From JAKFDK01 sp036676195 (GTDB lineage: Bacteria > Bacillota > Sulfobacillia > Symbiobacteriales > ZC4RG38): DNA of 42,241 nucleotides. A program made the position numbers and the translations under genes. Location of the stretch: assembly GCA_036676195.1 (NCBI GenBank), contig JAKFDK010000028.1, positions 1 through 42,241 on the forward strand, given 5' to 3'. Of this stretch, positions 7,101-15,491 are shown one piece after another; position 1 is the stretch's first letter; every line of letters begins with the position of its first letter. The notes under the pieces were generated by a model. It had not been told where the DNA came from and did no database searches. It saw only the letters and a list, made by a program, of their open reading frames with translations.

Positions 7101-7507
7101 ATGGATGCGGCCATCAACCCTGGCAACAGTGGCGGTCCCTGGCTGAATGCCGACGGGCAGGTGCTGGGCGTGAACTCGGCCAAGATCAGCGAGACCGGGG
7201 TCGAGGGGCTGGCCCTGGCCATTCCCGGTAATGCGGCCAGGGACATTGCCGAAGAGCTGATCACGAAGGGCAAGGTGGAGCGGGTCTGGCTGGGGCTGAT
7301 TCTGGAGGAGGACTGGAAGGGTTACTTCGGCGTACCCAACGAGGACGGGGTGGCCATTGCACTGGTGGTCCCCGACGGCCCCAGCGGCAAGGCCGGTCTG
7401 CGGGTGGGCGACAAGCTGCTCAAGATTGACGACCAGACGGTCGGTACCGAGGACGACGTGCACTCCTACCTGCTGGAAAAGCGCCCGGGTGAGGAGGTCA
7501 CGCTGAC
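7101..7507 (+). pseudogene. Fragment of a second htrA gene (active-site Ser and PDZ region)
   Basis: These 407 bases align without gaps to 4630-5036 of htrA at roughly 85-90% identity by eye. Most differences are silent or conservative. The fragment contains GNSGGP and the whole linker-PDZ stretch, but has no signal peptide, no His or Asp of the triad and no C-terminal domain. An open frame runs from 7056 to 7547, but sequence outside the aligned block is unrelated to HtrA and no SD precedes it. It is best read as a broken paralogue. The conservative substitution pattern implies that the second copy was functional until fairly recently. Confidence 0.82.
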
Positions 7508-7508
7508 T

Positions 7509-7765
7509 TGGTTACCCGAGGCGGCTCGTGCCGTGATAGCATCATAGGAGTCCGCCCCCCAGAATGCTCCTGGAGGGCAGATTGTCTATTGCCACTGAGC
7601 CATTATCTTGTCCCATACGATGGCTGCCTCTCCATTGAGATGAGCTTCCCTTCGCCTCTGATAATCACCAACGATCTTACCATCACTCATTTAGGTCAGC
7701 TTGCTCACGCGGACTTCGCTGCGCGTTATCAAGTCGGGCCGCAGGTGTCAAGTACTGATGCGCCG
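7509..7765. other. Non-coding or degenerate stretch between htrA fragment and minus-strand gene
   Basis: I see no convincing gene here. The base composition is lower in GC than the conserved flanks. One short minus-strand frame, 34 codons from an ATG at 7690 to a stop at 7586-7588, has a plausible protein-like composition but no SD; it may be the end of a lost gene. No terminator is evident for the minus-strand gene that ends at 7766. Confidence 0.4.
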
Positions 7766-8758
7766 TCACTGTTGCTGACCTCCCTGGAAAAGATGGGCGA
7801 GCATGTACACGTGGCTGACCACCGTGGCAGCGGTGTTTGCAAAGGTTCCCCAGCGATATGCCCGAAAGGCTTCATTGTCGCCTCCCGTAACCGCGGAGGT
7901 AGCGTAGACCAGCACGGGCACGGGATGACCAGACTCTACAATGGCATCTAGCGTAGGGCGGAACGCGGGATCCACCGGGGGTAGGGCTTTCCCGTCGAGA
8001 TCAAAGCCGATGTCAGGATGGTAACGATACAGAACGATGTCAATCTCGGCGCGCCGAATCCTGCCAGGAAGATCATCCACAGGGTGGGATGCCCGGGTTA
8101 CCTGGATACCCTTTCGCTCCAGGAGGGCGACTTCTTCGGCCATGCCCTCCAGACCGTCCGGTCGCCCGACAACCAGGACCCTGGAGCGCTGATATTGCAG
8201 TTCCCGCCTGATAAGTGTGTCGAGTGCCTGGACGTTTTCCCTCACGCCCGCAACACTACTTTCGACGAGTCGTTGGAGTTGACCGGCTGCCTCTTCCCGG
8301 ATTCGGATGAGGTGTTGCCCGGCATCCTTCTGGATTGCCTCGGAACTGCGCTGTATCTGTTCCTCTGAGTTCTTCTGTATAGCCTCCGTGCTACGCTTGA
8401 TCTGCTCCTTGGCATCTGCCCATGTCTTCCACCCCAGGAAGCTGAGGAAGCCACCAAAAAGCCCAGTTAGCAGCCCGGCTCCCACACTGCCCCATTTCAT
8501 GAGCGTCTCCAAGGTCAGCCGGTCTTCGTGCCGCTCTTGCTGGACGAACCTACGAAACTCCTTGGTGTCTTCGGTGAGGAACTTGTAGCTTTCCGCCTGG
8601 GCGCGCATCCGGATGACCTCAGCTTCCAGGTCAGCGAGTTTGCGCTTGAGGGCATCCAGAGATTCCTGGTTCACAGGTGGCGCCTCCGCCGAAGCGGCAG
8701 CAGCCGGTACGGGAAGGAGCAGCACTAGACTGATGAAAAACGCCACGATCAGCCTCAC
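7766..8758 (-). CDS. Membrane-anchored coiled-coil protein with C-terminal Rossmann-like domain
   Basis: The start is GTG at 8758, with AGGTGA about seven bases upstream. The 330-residue product has a signal peptide or first membrane helix (residues 1-22, ending in an Ala-rich site), then a coiled coil (about 30-75, LKRKLADLEAEVIRMRA). A Gly-rich membrane helix follows (about 88-112, around VGAGLLTGLFGGFL), then a second, Gln/Glu-rich helical region to about 185 with two near-repeats of STEAIQK/SSEAIQK. The C-terminal 140 residues look like a receiver- or TIR-like Rossmann fold: RVLVVGRPDG at the first strand, IDIVLYRYHP in the middle, VPVLVYAT and a final amphipathic helix. No catalytic motif is recognised. 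The domain order suggests a membrane sensor or effector. It belongs to the island before miaB. Confidence 0.75.
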   Translation of the reverse strand: MRLIVAFFISLVLLLPVPAAAASAEAPPVNQESLDALKRKLADLEAEVIRMRAQAESYKFLTEDTKEFRRFVQQERHEDRLTLETLMKWGSVGAGLLTGLFGGFLSFLGWKTWADAKEQIKRSTEAIQKNSEEQIQRSSEAIQKDAGQHLIRIREEAAGQLQRLVESSVAGVRENVQALDTLIRRELQYQRSRVLVVGRPDGLEGMAEEVALLERKGIQVTRASHPVDDLPGRIRRAEIDIVLYRYHPDIGFDLDGKALPPVDPAFRPTLDAIVESGHPVPVLVYATSAVTGGDNEAFRAYRWGTFANTAATVVSHVYMLAHLFQGGQQQ

Positions 8759-8977
8759 GTCAAATCACCTAAGACATTCTACCACGCGTAAGTTTAGGCA
8801 GCCAAGGAACGCCTCGCCCAGGGACCTGACCATGAGCAAGGCGGAGGTTAAACCCAGGTTCAAGTGCGAGGTTGAGAGACTGACTTTCGATGTCGCCTTT
8901 ATCATGGGCACGTTTGGTCTGCGTATGACCTTGTCAGCCTCGCCAGTTTCCAGCGACTTTCCGGGCGCCATGCTGGG

Positions 8978-8986
8978 TGATATAAT
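8978..8986 (+). promoter_or_regulatory. Extended -10 promoter of miaB
   Basis: TGA-TATAAT gives a strong extended -10. The -35 region at 17-base spacing (TTTCCG, 8958-8963) is weak. The transcript would begin near 8993, with a leader of about 42 bases before the TTG at 9035. Confidence 0.7.
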
Positions 8987-8995
8987 GCACTTTGA
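8981..8995 (+). repeat. Right copy of 15-bp direct repeat
   Basis: Identical to 5730-5744 over 15 bases (TATAATGCACTTTGA). With the left copy it brackets the 3.2-kb accessory segment, so it marks the probable right junction. Confidence 0.8.
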
Positions 8996-9034
8996 CTGAG
9001 TATCGAACGCCCCAAGAAAGGAGGCAGCTGGAGT

Positions 9035-10618
9035 TTGAGCAACGTTAAGAAGGACGTCACCGACGCAGAGGTCGTCGAGTGGCTGAAGCAGGAGCTTGGA
9101 GAAGACCTTGTTCTGCCGGTCGTGCCTGTGAGCGCGCCGGCTTCAGATATAGTGCGGCAGGCAACGGAACAAGAAGCGACCGCCGGTGAGTTGGGGCATA
9201 TCGAGCAGGCGCCCACCGACCTGGACATCGACCCCGAAATCGCCTGGAAACTGCACGGCCGTCGCCCGGGGCTGGACACGCCCCCGGCGGCGTACATTCA
9301 GACCTACGGCTGCCAGATGAATGACCACGACAGCGAGATCATGTACGGCATCATGCAGCAGATGGGCTACGCCCGGGCGGAAGGCCCGGAACAGGCCGAC
9401 GTGCTGCTGTTCAACACCTGTGCCGTCCGGGAGAGCGCGGTGGACCACGCCTTTGGCCGCATCGGGCAGCTCAAGCCGCTCAAGTACAAGAACCCGGATA
9501 TGGTGCTGGGGGTCTGCGGCTGCGTCCCGCAGGTCGACGGCTATGTGGCGCGGATGCAGCGCATCTTCCCCTACCTGGACCTGATCTTTGGCACCCATAA
9601 TATTAGGAAGCTTCCCGAACTCATTCAGCGGGCCCGGGCCGAGCGCGAAACGGTGGTCGACATCTGGGAGGCCATGCCCGACGCCCCCGAGGAACTGCCG
9701 GTGGCCCGGGAAGGCGACCTGAAGGCATGGGTGACCATCATCCATGGCTGCAACAAAATGTGCACCTACTGCATCGTCCCCCGCACCCGCGGGGAAGAAC
9801 TCAGCCGTGCCCCGGAACAGATTCTGGCCGAAGTCCAGGATCTGGGGGCCGGGGGCTTCAAGGAGATCACCCTGCTGGGGCAGAATGTAAATGCCTACGG
9901 GAAAGACCTGCGTTATACAGACTTCGGAGACCTGGTCACCCTGCTGGACCAGAACAGCCCGGGCATTGAACGGATCCGTTTTACCACCAACCACCCCAAA
10001 GACTTCACGGCCAAGATGGTCGAGGCCATCGCCCGCAGCCAGAAGGTGTGCGAATGGTTCCACCTGCCGGTGCAGAGCGGATCTGACCCGATTCTGCGGC
10101 GGATGAAGCGTTCGTACAACCGGCGGCAGTACCTGGAGCTGGTGCGGCGGGTGCGGGAACTGCTGCCGCAGGCTGTCATTACCACCGACATCATTGTGGG
10201 CTTCCCCGGCGAGACCGAAGCTGACTTCGAGGCCACCCTGCAACTGGTAGAAGAAGTGCGCTATGACGCCGCCTTCATGTTCATGTATTCCCCCCGGGCC
10301 GGTACCGAGTCCAGCCAGTACGAGGACCAGGTGACGCCCGAGGATAAAAAGCAGCGCTTACAGCGCCTGATCGAGGTGCAGAACCGCATCAGCCTGGAGC
10401 GTAACCAGGCGCTGGTCGGCCGGGTCGAGGAGATCCTGGTCGAAGGCTTTGACAAGGGCAAGACCAACGTAGTCTATGGCCGCACCAGGGGCAACAAGCT
10501 GGTCACCTTCCCCGGTGGCGAGCAGCACCTGCGGCAACTGGTGCCGGTGCGCATTACCGTCGCCCATACCTGGACCCTGGAGGGAATTCCGGTTAGCCCC
10601 GAGAATACGTGTGGCTAA
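9035..10618 (+). CDS. miaB: tRNA-2-methylthio-N6-dimethylallyladenosine synthase
   Basis: MiaB is a radical-SAM methylthiotransferase that adds the 2-methylthio group to i6A37 of tRNAs reading UNN codons, acting after MiaA (encoded at 20222). The TTG at 9035 follows AAAGGAGG (9017-9024). The 527-residue protein has a variable N-terminal extension of about 85 residues, then the UPF0004 domain with its three cluster Cys (TYGCQMN, NTCAVRE, GCVPQ). The radical-SAM site is Cys239-x3-Cys243-x2-Cys246 (HGCNKMCTYC), and a C-terminal TRAM domain follows. The ylbF-type gene starts 35 bases downstream, the same pairing as ymcB-ymcA in B. subtilis. Confidence 0.96.
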   Translation: MSNVKKDVTDAEVVEWLKQELGEDLVLPVVPVSAPASDIVRQATEQEATAGELGHIEQAPTDLDIDPEIAWKLHGRRPGLDTPPAAYIQTYGCQMNDHDSEIMYGIMQQMGYARAEGPEQADVLLFNTCAVRESAVDHAFGRIGQLKPLKYKNPDMVLGVCGCVPQVDGYVARMQRIFPYLDLIFGTHNIRKLPELIQRARAERETVVDIWEAMPDAPEELPVAREGDLKAWVTIIHGCNKMCTYCIVPRTRGEELSRAPEQILAEVQDLGAGGFKEITLLGQNVNAYGKDLRYTDFGDLVTLLDQNSPGIERIRFTTNHPKDFTAKMVEAIARSQKVCEWFHLPVQSGSDPILRRMKRSYNRRQYLELVRRVRELLPQAVITTDIIVGFPGETEADFEATLQLVEEVRYDAAFMFMYSPRAGTESSQYEDQVTPEDKKQRLQRLIEVQNRISLERNQALVGRVEEILVEGFDKGKTNVVYGRTRGNKLVTFPGGEQHLRQLVPVRITVAHTWTLEGIPVSPENTCG

Positions 10619-10653
10619 CCGTTGCCATAATGCCATAAGAAGGTGAGCGCCCA

Positions 10654-11061
10654 ATGAACGTTTCGGTCCGGCAGGACCTTTGGATATTGGCCCGTGATAT
10701 GGCCAGGTTAATTGAGGAAACCCCGGAGTTACAGCGCTTTCGGGAAACCGAGGAGGCGCTGCTGACCAACGACGAGGCGGTGACTCTCGTCCGGGAGTAC
10801 GAGGAACGCAAGAAGGCTGTCAAATTTTCCCGGGACCAGACTCAGGCCGAGCAGATGCGGCTGATCGAGGAGTTTATGGCCGTCGAAGACCGTTACAACG
10901 CCAATGCCCTCATCCAGGCCCACTGGCAGGCCCGCACGGAACTGGACCTGCTGCTGGAACACCTGAACGCCGTGATCACCTTTCCCCTCACCGGCACCGA
11001 AGCCCCCAAGGTGCGGGGCGGCAACTGCGGCAGTGGGGGCGGCGGCTGTGGCTGTGGTTAA
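10654..11061 (+). CDS. YlbF/YmcA family protein with Cys-rich C-terminal tail
   Basis: The 135-residue product is a helical YlbF/YmcA family (Com_YlbF) protein. In Bacillus these proteins form the Y-complex with YaaT, which affects RNase Y, sporulation, competence and biofilm formation, and which carries iron-sulfur clusters. The helical core spans about residues 5-115 (EETPELQRFRETEEALL, EYEERKKAV). The last eleven residues are CGSGGGGCGCG, so three Cys lie in a flexible Gly tail, as expected for cluster ligands. The position directly after miaB matches ymcA, though the Cys tail is more like YlbF. I leave the symbol blank because the two paralogues cannot be separated by eye. Confidence 0.88.
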   Translation: MNVSVRQDLWILARDMARLIEETPELQRFRETEEALLTNDEAVTLVREYEERKKAVKFSRDQTQAEQMRLIEEFMAVEDRYNANALIQAHWQARTELDLLLEHLNAVITFPLTGTEAPKVRGGNCGSGGGGCGCG

Positions 11062-11140
11062 TTGTCCCGGGGGAGTAAAGGCAACGGCCGCATAGTTGGA
11101 GAATCCTGCCAACCAAAGGGTGCGGCAGGAGGGGATCTGC

Positions 11141-11470
11141 GTGCGGGGACACCACATGATCATGGTCCGGGTGGTGGCCGCCGTGATGGCGGCGGCGGTG
11201 GCGGTGGGGGCCGTGATGATGATGCGGCAACTGGCGGCTCTGGTTGACCGCACCGCCGGGCTCCAGACCCACCTGGCCCATGTGGAGATGCGGCTGGAAC
11301 TGGCCGAAAAGACACTTCATGGCCTGCGGGCGAATCAGCAGAACCTGGAGCACCGGCAGGATGACCAGCAGTTGGCGATCGAGCACCTGGAGAAAGACGT
11401 GGCCGCTCTGCAGGCCGAGCTACAGCAGGTGCGCACCCGGTTGCCTGGCTCCGGCCCGCAACTGGGCTAG
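11141..11470 (+). CDS. Small single-pass membrane protein with coiled coil
   Basis: The GTG at 11141 follows AGGAGG (11128-11133) at seven bases and is preferred over the upstream ATG at 11096, which has no SD. The 109-residue product has an N-terminal membrane helix (about residues 6-28, rich in Val, Ala and Met) followed by a continuous coiled coil to about residue 98 (LAALVDRTAGLQTHL, LELAEKTLHGL, DVAALQAELQQV). The topology is that of a short FtsL- or DivIC-like or tethering protein, but no family signature is seen. It lies between the ylbF-type gene and mutY, where B. subtilis has cotE; there is no resemblance to CotE. Confidence 0.65.
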   Translation: MRGHHMIMVRVVAAVMAAAVAVGAVMMMRQLAALVDRTAGLQTHLAHVEMRLELAEKTLHGLRANQQNLEHRQDDQQLAIEHLEKDVAALQAELQQVRTRLPGSGPQLG

Positions 11471-11613
11471 CCGTTACGGACGAACCCGGTCCCAGGCTCC
11501 GGCCCGGCGTTCCCGGCCTGTTTACAGGCCCGGGTGCCAGACCGGAGCTTGCCTGTTGTGAGCAGGGCCCCTTTCCCAGCCACCCAACCACACGGGAAGA
11601 AGGAGCAGCCGTC

Positions 11614-12669
11614 ATGACTGCCGCCGCACTGTCGACCGCATTATTGCAATGGTATCGCCGGGACCGCCGCGACCTGCCCTGGCGCAGGCAGCGCGACCCA
11701 TACCGGATCTGGGTTTCGGAAATCATGCTGCAGCAAACCCGCGTCGACACCGCCATTCCCTATTACGAGCGCTGGATCGCCCGCTTTCCCACCGCCGCCG
11801 ACCTGGCGACAGCCGCGGAGGACGACGTGCTCAAACACTGGGAGGGGCTGGGCTACTACTCCCGGGCCCGCAACCTGCAGGCAGCCGCCCGTGAGATCAC
11901 GACTCGGTACGGCGGGCAGGTCCCGGATGACCCGGCTGCCTTCGCCGCCCTGCCGGGGGTGGGACCATACACAGCAGGGGCGGTGATGTCCATTGCCTTC
12001 GGTCGGCCCCTGCCGGCGGTAGACGGCAACGTGTTGCGGGTGGCGGCGCGTCTGTATAACCTCGACGACGATGTGGCCCGGCCGGCCACCCGCAGACGGG
12101 TGGAACAGCAGATTCAGGCCCTGATTCCCCCCGACGCCGCCGGTGACTTCAATCAGGCCCTGATGGAACTGGGCGCCCTGATCTGCACCCCGACCAGCCC
12201 GCAATGCGACCCCTGCCCGGTCAGCCCGTTCTGCCAGGCCTTGCGGGCCGGCCGGGTGCAGCAACTGCCGGTGAAGGCCAAAAAGGCCGCACCGGTGCCG
12301 GTGCTGATAGTAGCCGGGGTAGTCAGGGACAGCGGGCAGGTGTTGCTGGCCCGGCGCCCCGACCGTGGGCTGCTGGCCGGTCTGTGGGAGTTCCCGAGTT
12401 TCACCCTGCCGGCGGCGGCGGCACCGGAACAGGTGCTGGCGGCAGGGCTGCAGGAGCGCTTTGGCCTGGCCGTGTCGGTGGGGGCGCTGGTGATCCGGGC
12501 CGACCATGTTTTCAGCCACCGCCGCTGGCACCTGCTGGCCTTCGGCTGCCGGCTCACGGCCACCAGCCCACGCCCACGGGATGGGGCCGGCCTGCGTTGG
12601 CTGGAACCGGTTGAACTGGCCGGTGTAGCCCTGCCGGCCGTGTTCCAAAAAGTAGCGTCTGCTTTATAA
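11614..12669 (+). CDS. mutY: A/G-specific adenine DNA glycosylase
   Basis: MutY removes adenine mispaired with 8-oxoguanine and works with mismatch repair, whose genes follow. The 351-residue protein has the glycosylase core with Glu36 (SEIMLQQ) and Asp137 (VDGNVLR). The helix-hairpin-helix is LPGVGPYTAGA, and the [4Fe-4S] ligands are Cys191-x6-Cys198-x2-Cys201-x5-Cys207. The NUDIX-like C-terminal domain (about 228-350) reads oxoG and includes LLAGLWEFPSF and the HVFSHRRW strand. The start ATG follows gaaggag. Length and motifs are normal for the family. The upstream gap of 143 bases holds imperfect GC-rich hairpins but no clear promoter. Confidence 0.96.
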   Translation: MTAAALSTALLQWYRRDRRDLPWRRQRDPYRIWVSEIMLQQTRVDTAIPYYERWIARFPTAADLATAAEDDVLKHWEGLGYYSRARNLQAAAREITTRYGGQVPDDPAAFAALPGVGPYTAGAVMSIAFGRPLPAVDGNVLRVAARLYNLDDDVARPATRRRVEQQIQALIPPDAAGDFNQALMELGALICTPTSPQCDPCPVSPFCQALRAGRVQQLPVKAKKAAPVPVLIVAGVVRDSGQVLLARRPDRGLLAGLWEFPSFTLPAAAAPEQVLAAGLQERFGLAVSVGALVIRADHVFSHRRWHLLAFGCRLTATSPRPRDGAGLRWLEPVELAGVALPAVFQKVASAL

Positions 12670-12810
12670 ATGGCCAGTCGTCCGGCCATAAAGAAGGTGC
12701 CGGTTACCCGGCTGGAGAACGCCTTTAAGATATGTCCGGTGTTCATTCCGCTGCCGGGTGAACAGGCCCTGACCAGCAGGGACCGCCGGCGCAGGAGGGA
12801 GAGCAGCGCG

Positions 12811-15450
12811 TTGACGGTAGAAAACGGGATGACGCCCATGTTCGCACAGTATTCAGAACTCAAGGCGCAGTACCCCGAGTGCATCCTCTTCTTTCGCCTG
12901 GGCGACTTTTATGAGATGTTCTTCCAGGACGCCGAGATCGGCGCCCGGGAATTGGAATTGGTTCTGACCGGACGGGACGGTGGCAAGGGTACCGGCCGCG
13001 TGCCCATGTGCGGGGTGCCCCACCATGCCGTCGATTCTTATGTAGGCAAGCTCATTGAAAAGGGCTATAAGGTCGCCATCTGTGAGCAGACCGAGGACCC
13101 CAAGGCGGTCAAAGGGCTGGTGCGGCGGGAGGTGGTGCGGGTCGTCACCCCGGGCACTCTTCTGGAGCCCAAATTGCTCGATGAGCGCCGTAACCACTAT
13201 CTGGCCGCCGTCTGCCAGGGCCGGACCGGGTTTGGCCTGGCGTACTGTGATCTGTCCACCGGCGAATTCGCCGCCTGCGAACTGCCAGGGGCCCACGGCC
13301 TGCGGCAACTGGTCGAGGAACTGGGCCGCCTCGAGCCGCGGGAGGTCTTACTGGAGCCCGGGCTGGAGGCCGCGCCGGGCGTCACCGAGCCCCTGCGGCA
13401 ACTGCAGGCTCCCTACTCGATTTACGACGCCCGGGCCTTCCGCCACGATGATGCCCAGCGGCGCCTGTGCCGGCATTTCGGCACCAACACTCTGCGCGGG
13501 TTCGGCGCCGAGGAGACCGAACTGGCCGTACGGGCGGCCGGCGCCGTGCTGCAGTACCTGGGGGAAACCCAGAAGACCAGCCTGGGCCATGTCAGCAGTC
13601 TGAATGTCTATTATCCGGGCGAATACATGACCCTGGACCCCAGCACCCGCCGGAACCTGGAACTGACCCGCAGCATCCGGGAAGGGGCGCGGCGGGGCAC
13701 GCTCCTGGCGGTGCTGGACCGGACCGTCACCAGCATGGGCGGGCGCCTGCTCAAGGGCTGGCTGGAACGCCCGCTCCTGCGGGTGGAAGAGATCACCGCC
13801 CGCCACGCGGCGGTGGCCGAACTGGTCGACAAGACGCTGATGCGGGCTGAGGTCCGCTCTCTGCTGCAAGACGTGTACGACCTGGAGCGGCTGGCCGGGC
13901 GGGTGGCTTACGGCAGCGCCAACGCCAAAGATCTCGTGGCCCTCAAGCATTCCCTCGTGGTCCTGCCCAGCCTGCGCATTTTCCTGGAGGACGCCGGGAG
14001 CGAACTGCTGCGCAGCCTGCGCGATCGCCTGGACCTGCTGGATGACGTGCGCGACCTGATCGACCGTGCCATTGCCGATGATCCCCCCTACGCCCTCACT
14101 GAGGGCGGCGTGATCAAGTCGGGCTACCATCCGGAGGTCGACACCTACCGCCGGGCCAGCACCGAAGGCAAGGGCTGGATCGCCGGACTGGAATCCCAGG
14201 AGCGGGACCGGACCGGCATCAAGTCCCTGAAGATCGGTTTCAACCGTGTCTTCGGCTACTACCTGGAGGTAACCAACTCCTGGCGGGGATCGGTGCCTGA
14301 CCACTATATCCGCAAACAAACCCTGGCCGGGGCGGAGCGGTTTATCACCCCGGAACTGAAGGAAATGGAAGAGCAGGTCCTGGGCGCCGAAGAAAAGCTG
14401 ACCGCACTGGAATATGACCTGTTCTGTCAGGTGCGGGACCAGGTGGCGGTGCACGTGCGGCGCATCCAGGCTTCGGCGCGGGTGGTGGCGGAACTGGACT
14501 GCCTGACCGCCTTTGCCGAGGTGGCCTCCGTGTATGGCTTTGTACGGCCTGAGGTCGACGGCAGCGACGTGCTGGAAATCCGGGACGGGCGCCACCCGGT
14601 GCTGGAGCGGGTCCTGCCCGAGGGCCGGTTTGTGCCCAACGACAGCCTGCTGGACACCCGGGACAACCGCCTGCTGCTGATCACCGGCCCGAACATGGGC
14701 GGCAAGTCCACCTACATGCGGCAGGTGGCCCTGATCGTGCTGATGGCCCAGGCCGGCTCCTTTGTACCTGCCTCCCAGGCCCGGGTGGGGGTGGTGGACC
14801 GCATCTTTACCCGCGTGGGCGCTTCCGACGATCTGGCCACCGGCATGAGCACCTTCATGGTGGAAATGGCTGAAGTGAGTGCGATTCTGCACGCCGCCAC
14901 CCGGCGTTCCCTGGTGGTGCTGGACGAAATCGGGCGCGGCACAGCCACCTTCGACGGCCTGTCCATCGCCTGGGCGGTGGCTGAGTACATTGCCGGTCCG
15001 GAGCGGATTTGTGCCAAAACCCTGTTTGCCACGCACTATCATGAGTTATGTGAGCTCGAAGGCCTGCTGCCCGGTGTGCGCAACTACAGCGTGGCCGTAT
15101 CGGAAAAGGGCGAGGAAGTCGCGTTCCTTTACAAGATCATCCGCGGCGGGGCCGACCGCAGTTACGGCATTCAGGTGGCACGTCTGGCCGGGTTGCCCCG
15201 GCCGGTGATCGAACGGGCGCGGGAGATCCTGTCGACCCTGGAACAGCAGGAAGGGCAGCGGCGGGCCCGCCGGGAGGCGGCGGCCGCCCGCCTGCGGGAG
15301 CGGGCACCGGCTCAGCTCAGCTTCTTTGAACCCAAGCCGCACCCGGTGATCGAGGAACTGATGGCGGTCAACGTGATGGCCCTCACCCCCATCGAGGCTA
15401 TCAACCTGCTCTACAAGCTCCAGGAAAAGGCCAAAGAAGGGCGCACCTGA
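12811..15450 (+). CDS. mutS: DNA mismatch repair protein MutS
   Basis: MutS is the mismatch-recognition ATPase. The N-terminal mismatch-binding domain begins MTPMFAQYSELKAQYP and has the FFRLGDFYEMFF motif with the Phe-x-Glu wedge. The ABC-type ATPase has Walker A GPNMGGKST near residue 626, then a LVVLDEIGRGT Walker B and the THYHEL switch. The C-terminus SFFEP followed by PIEAINLLYKLQEK is typical. I choose the TTG at 12811 (SD AGGAGG at 12793-12798, slightly long spacing), giving 879 residues. The frame is open back to an ATG at 12670, right after mutY, but those 47 residues are basic, not conserved in type, and lack an SD. The ATG at 12829 is a further possibility. Confidence 0.95.
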   Translation: MTVENGMTPMFAQYSELKAQYPECILFFRLGDFYEMFFQDAEIGARELELVLTGRDGGKGTGRVPMCGVPHHAVDSYVGKLIEKGYKVAICEQTEDPKAVKGLVRREVVRVVTPGTLLEPKLLDERRNHYLAAVCQGRTGFGLAYCDLSTGEFAACELPGAHGLRQLVEELGRLEPREVLLEPGLEAAPGVTEPLRQLQAPYSIYDARAFRHDDAQRRLCRHFGTNTLRGFGAEETELAVRAAGAVLQYLGETQKTSLGHVSSLNVYYPGEYMTLDPSTRRNLELTRSIREGARRGTLLAVLDRTVTSMGGRLLKGWLERPLLRVEEITARHAAVAELVDKTLMRAEVRSLLQDVYDLERLAGRVAYGSANAKDLVALKHSLVVLPSLRIFLEDAGSELLRSLRDRLDLLDDVRDLIDRAIADDPPYALTEGGVIKSGYHPEVDTYRRASTEGKGWIAGLESQERDRTGIKSLKIGFNRVFGYYLEVTNSWRGSVPDHYIRKQTLAGAERFITPELKEMEEQVLGAEEKLTALEYDLFCQVRDQVAVHVRRIQASARVVAELDCLTAFAEVASVYGFVRPEVDGSDVLEIRDGRHPVLERVLPEGRFVPNDSLLDTRDNRLLLITGPNMGGKSTYMRQVALIVLMAQAGSFVPASQARVGVVDRIFTRVGASDDLATGMSTFMVEMAEVSAILHAATRRSLVVLDEIGRGTATFDGLSIAWAVAEYIAGPERICAKTLFATHYHELCELEGLLPGVRNYSVAVSEKGEEVAFLYKIIRGGADRSYGIQVARLAGLPRPVIERAREILSTLEQQEGQRRARREAAAARLRERAPAQLSFFEPKPHPVIEELMAVNVMALTPIEAINLLYKLQEKAKEGRT

Positions 15451-15491
15451 ACCGTCCCGCGGGCAGCAGTGGCAACGAAAGGGGCAGGCGC

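Noticed and set aside
7508..7951. Plus-strand frame of 147 codons
   Set aside because: No SD or family features, and its second half is antisense to the better supported minus-strand gene ending at 7766.
11471..11613. Hairpin GGCCTGT/ACAGGCC (11515-11530) as a terminator before mutY
   Set aside because: The loop would be only two bases and no T run follows; it is likely chance in GC-rich DNA.
12670..12810. 47-residue N-terminal extension of MutS
   Set aside because: No SD before the ATG at 12670, basic non-conserved sequence, and the normal MutS N-terminus begins just after the TTG at 12811.
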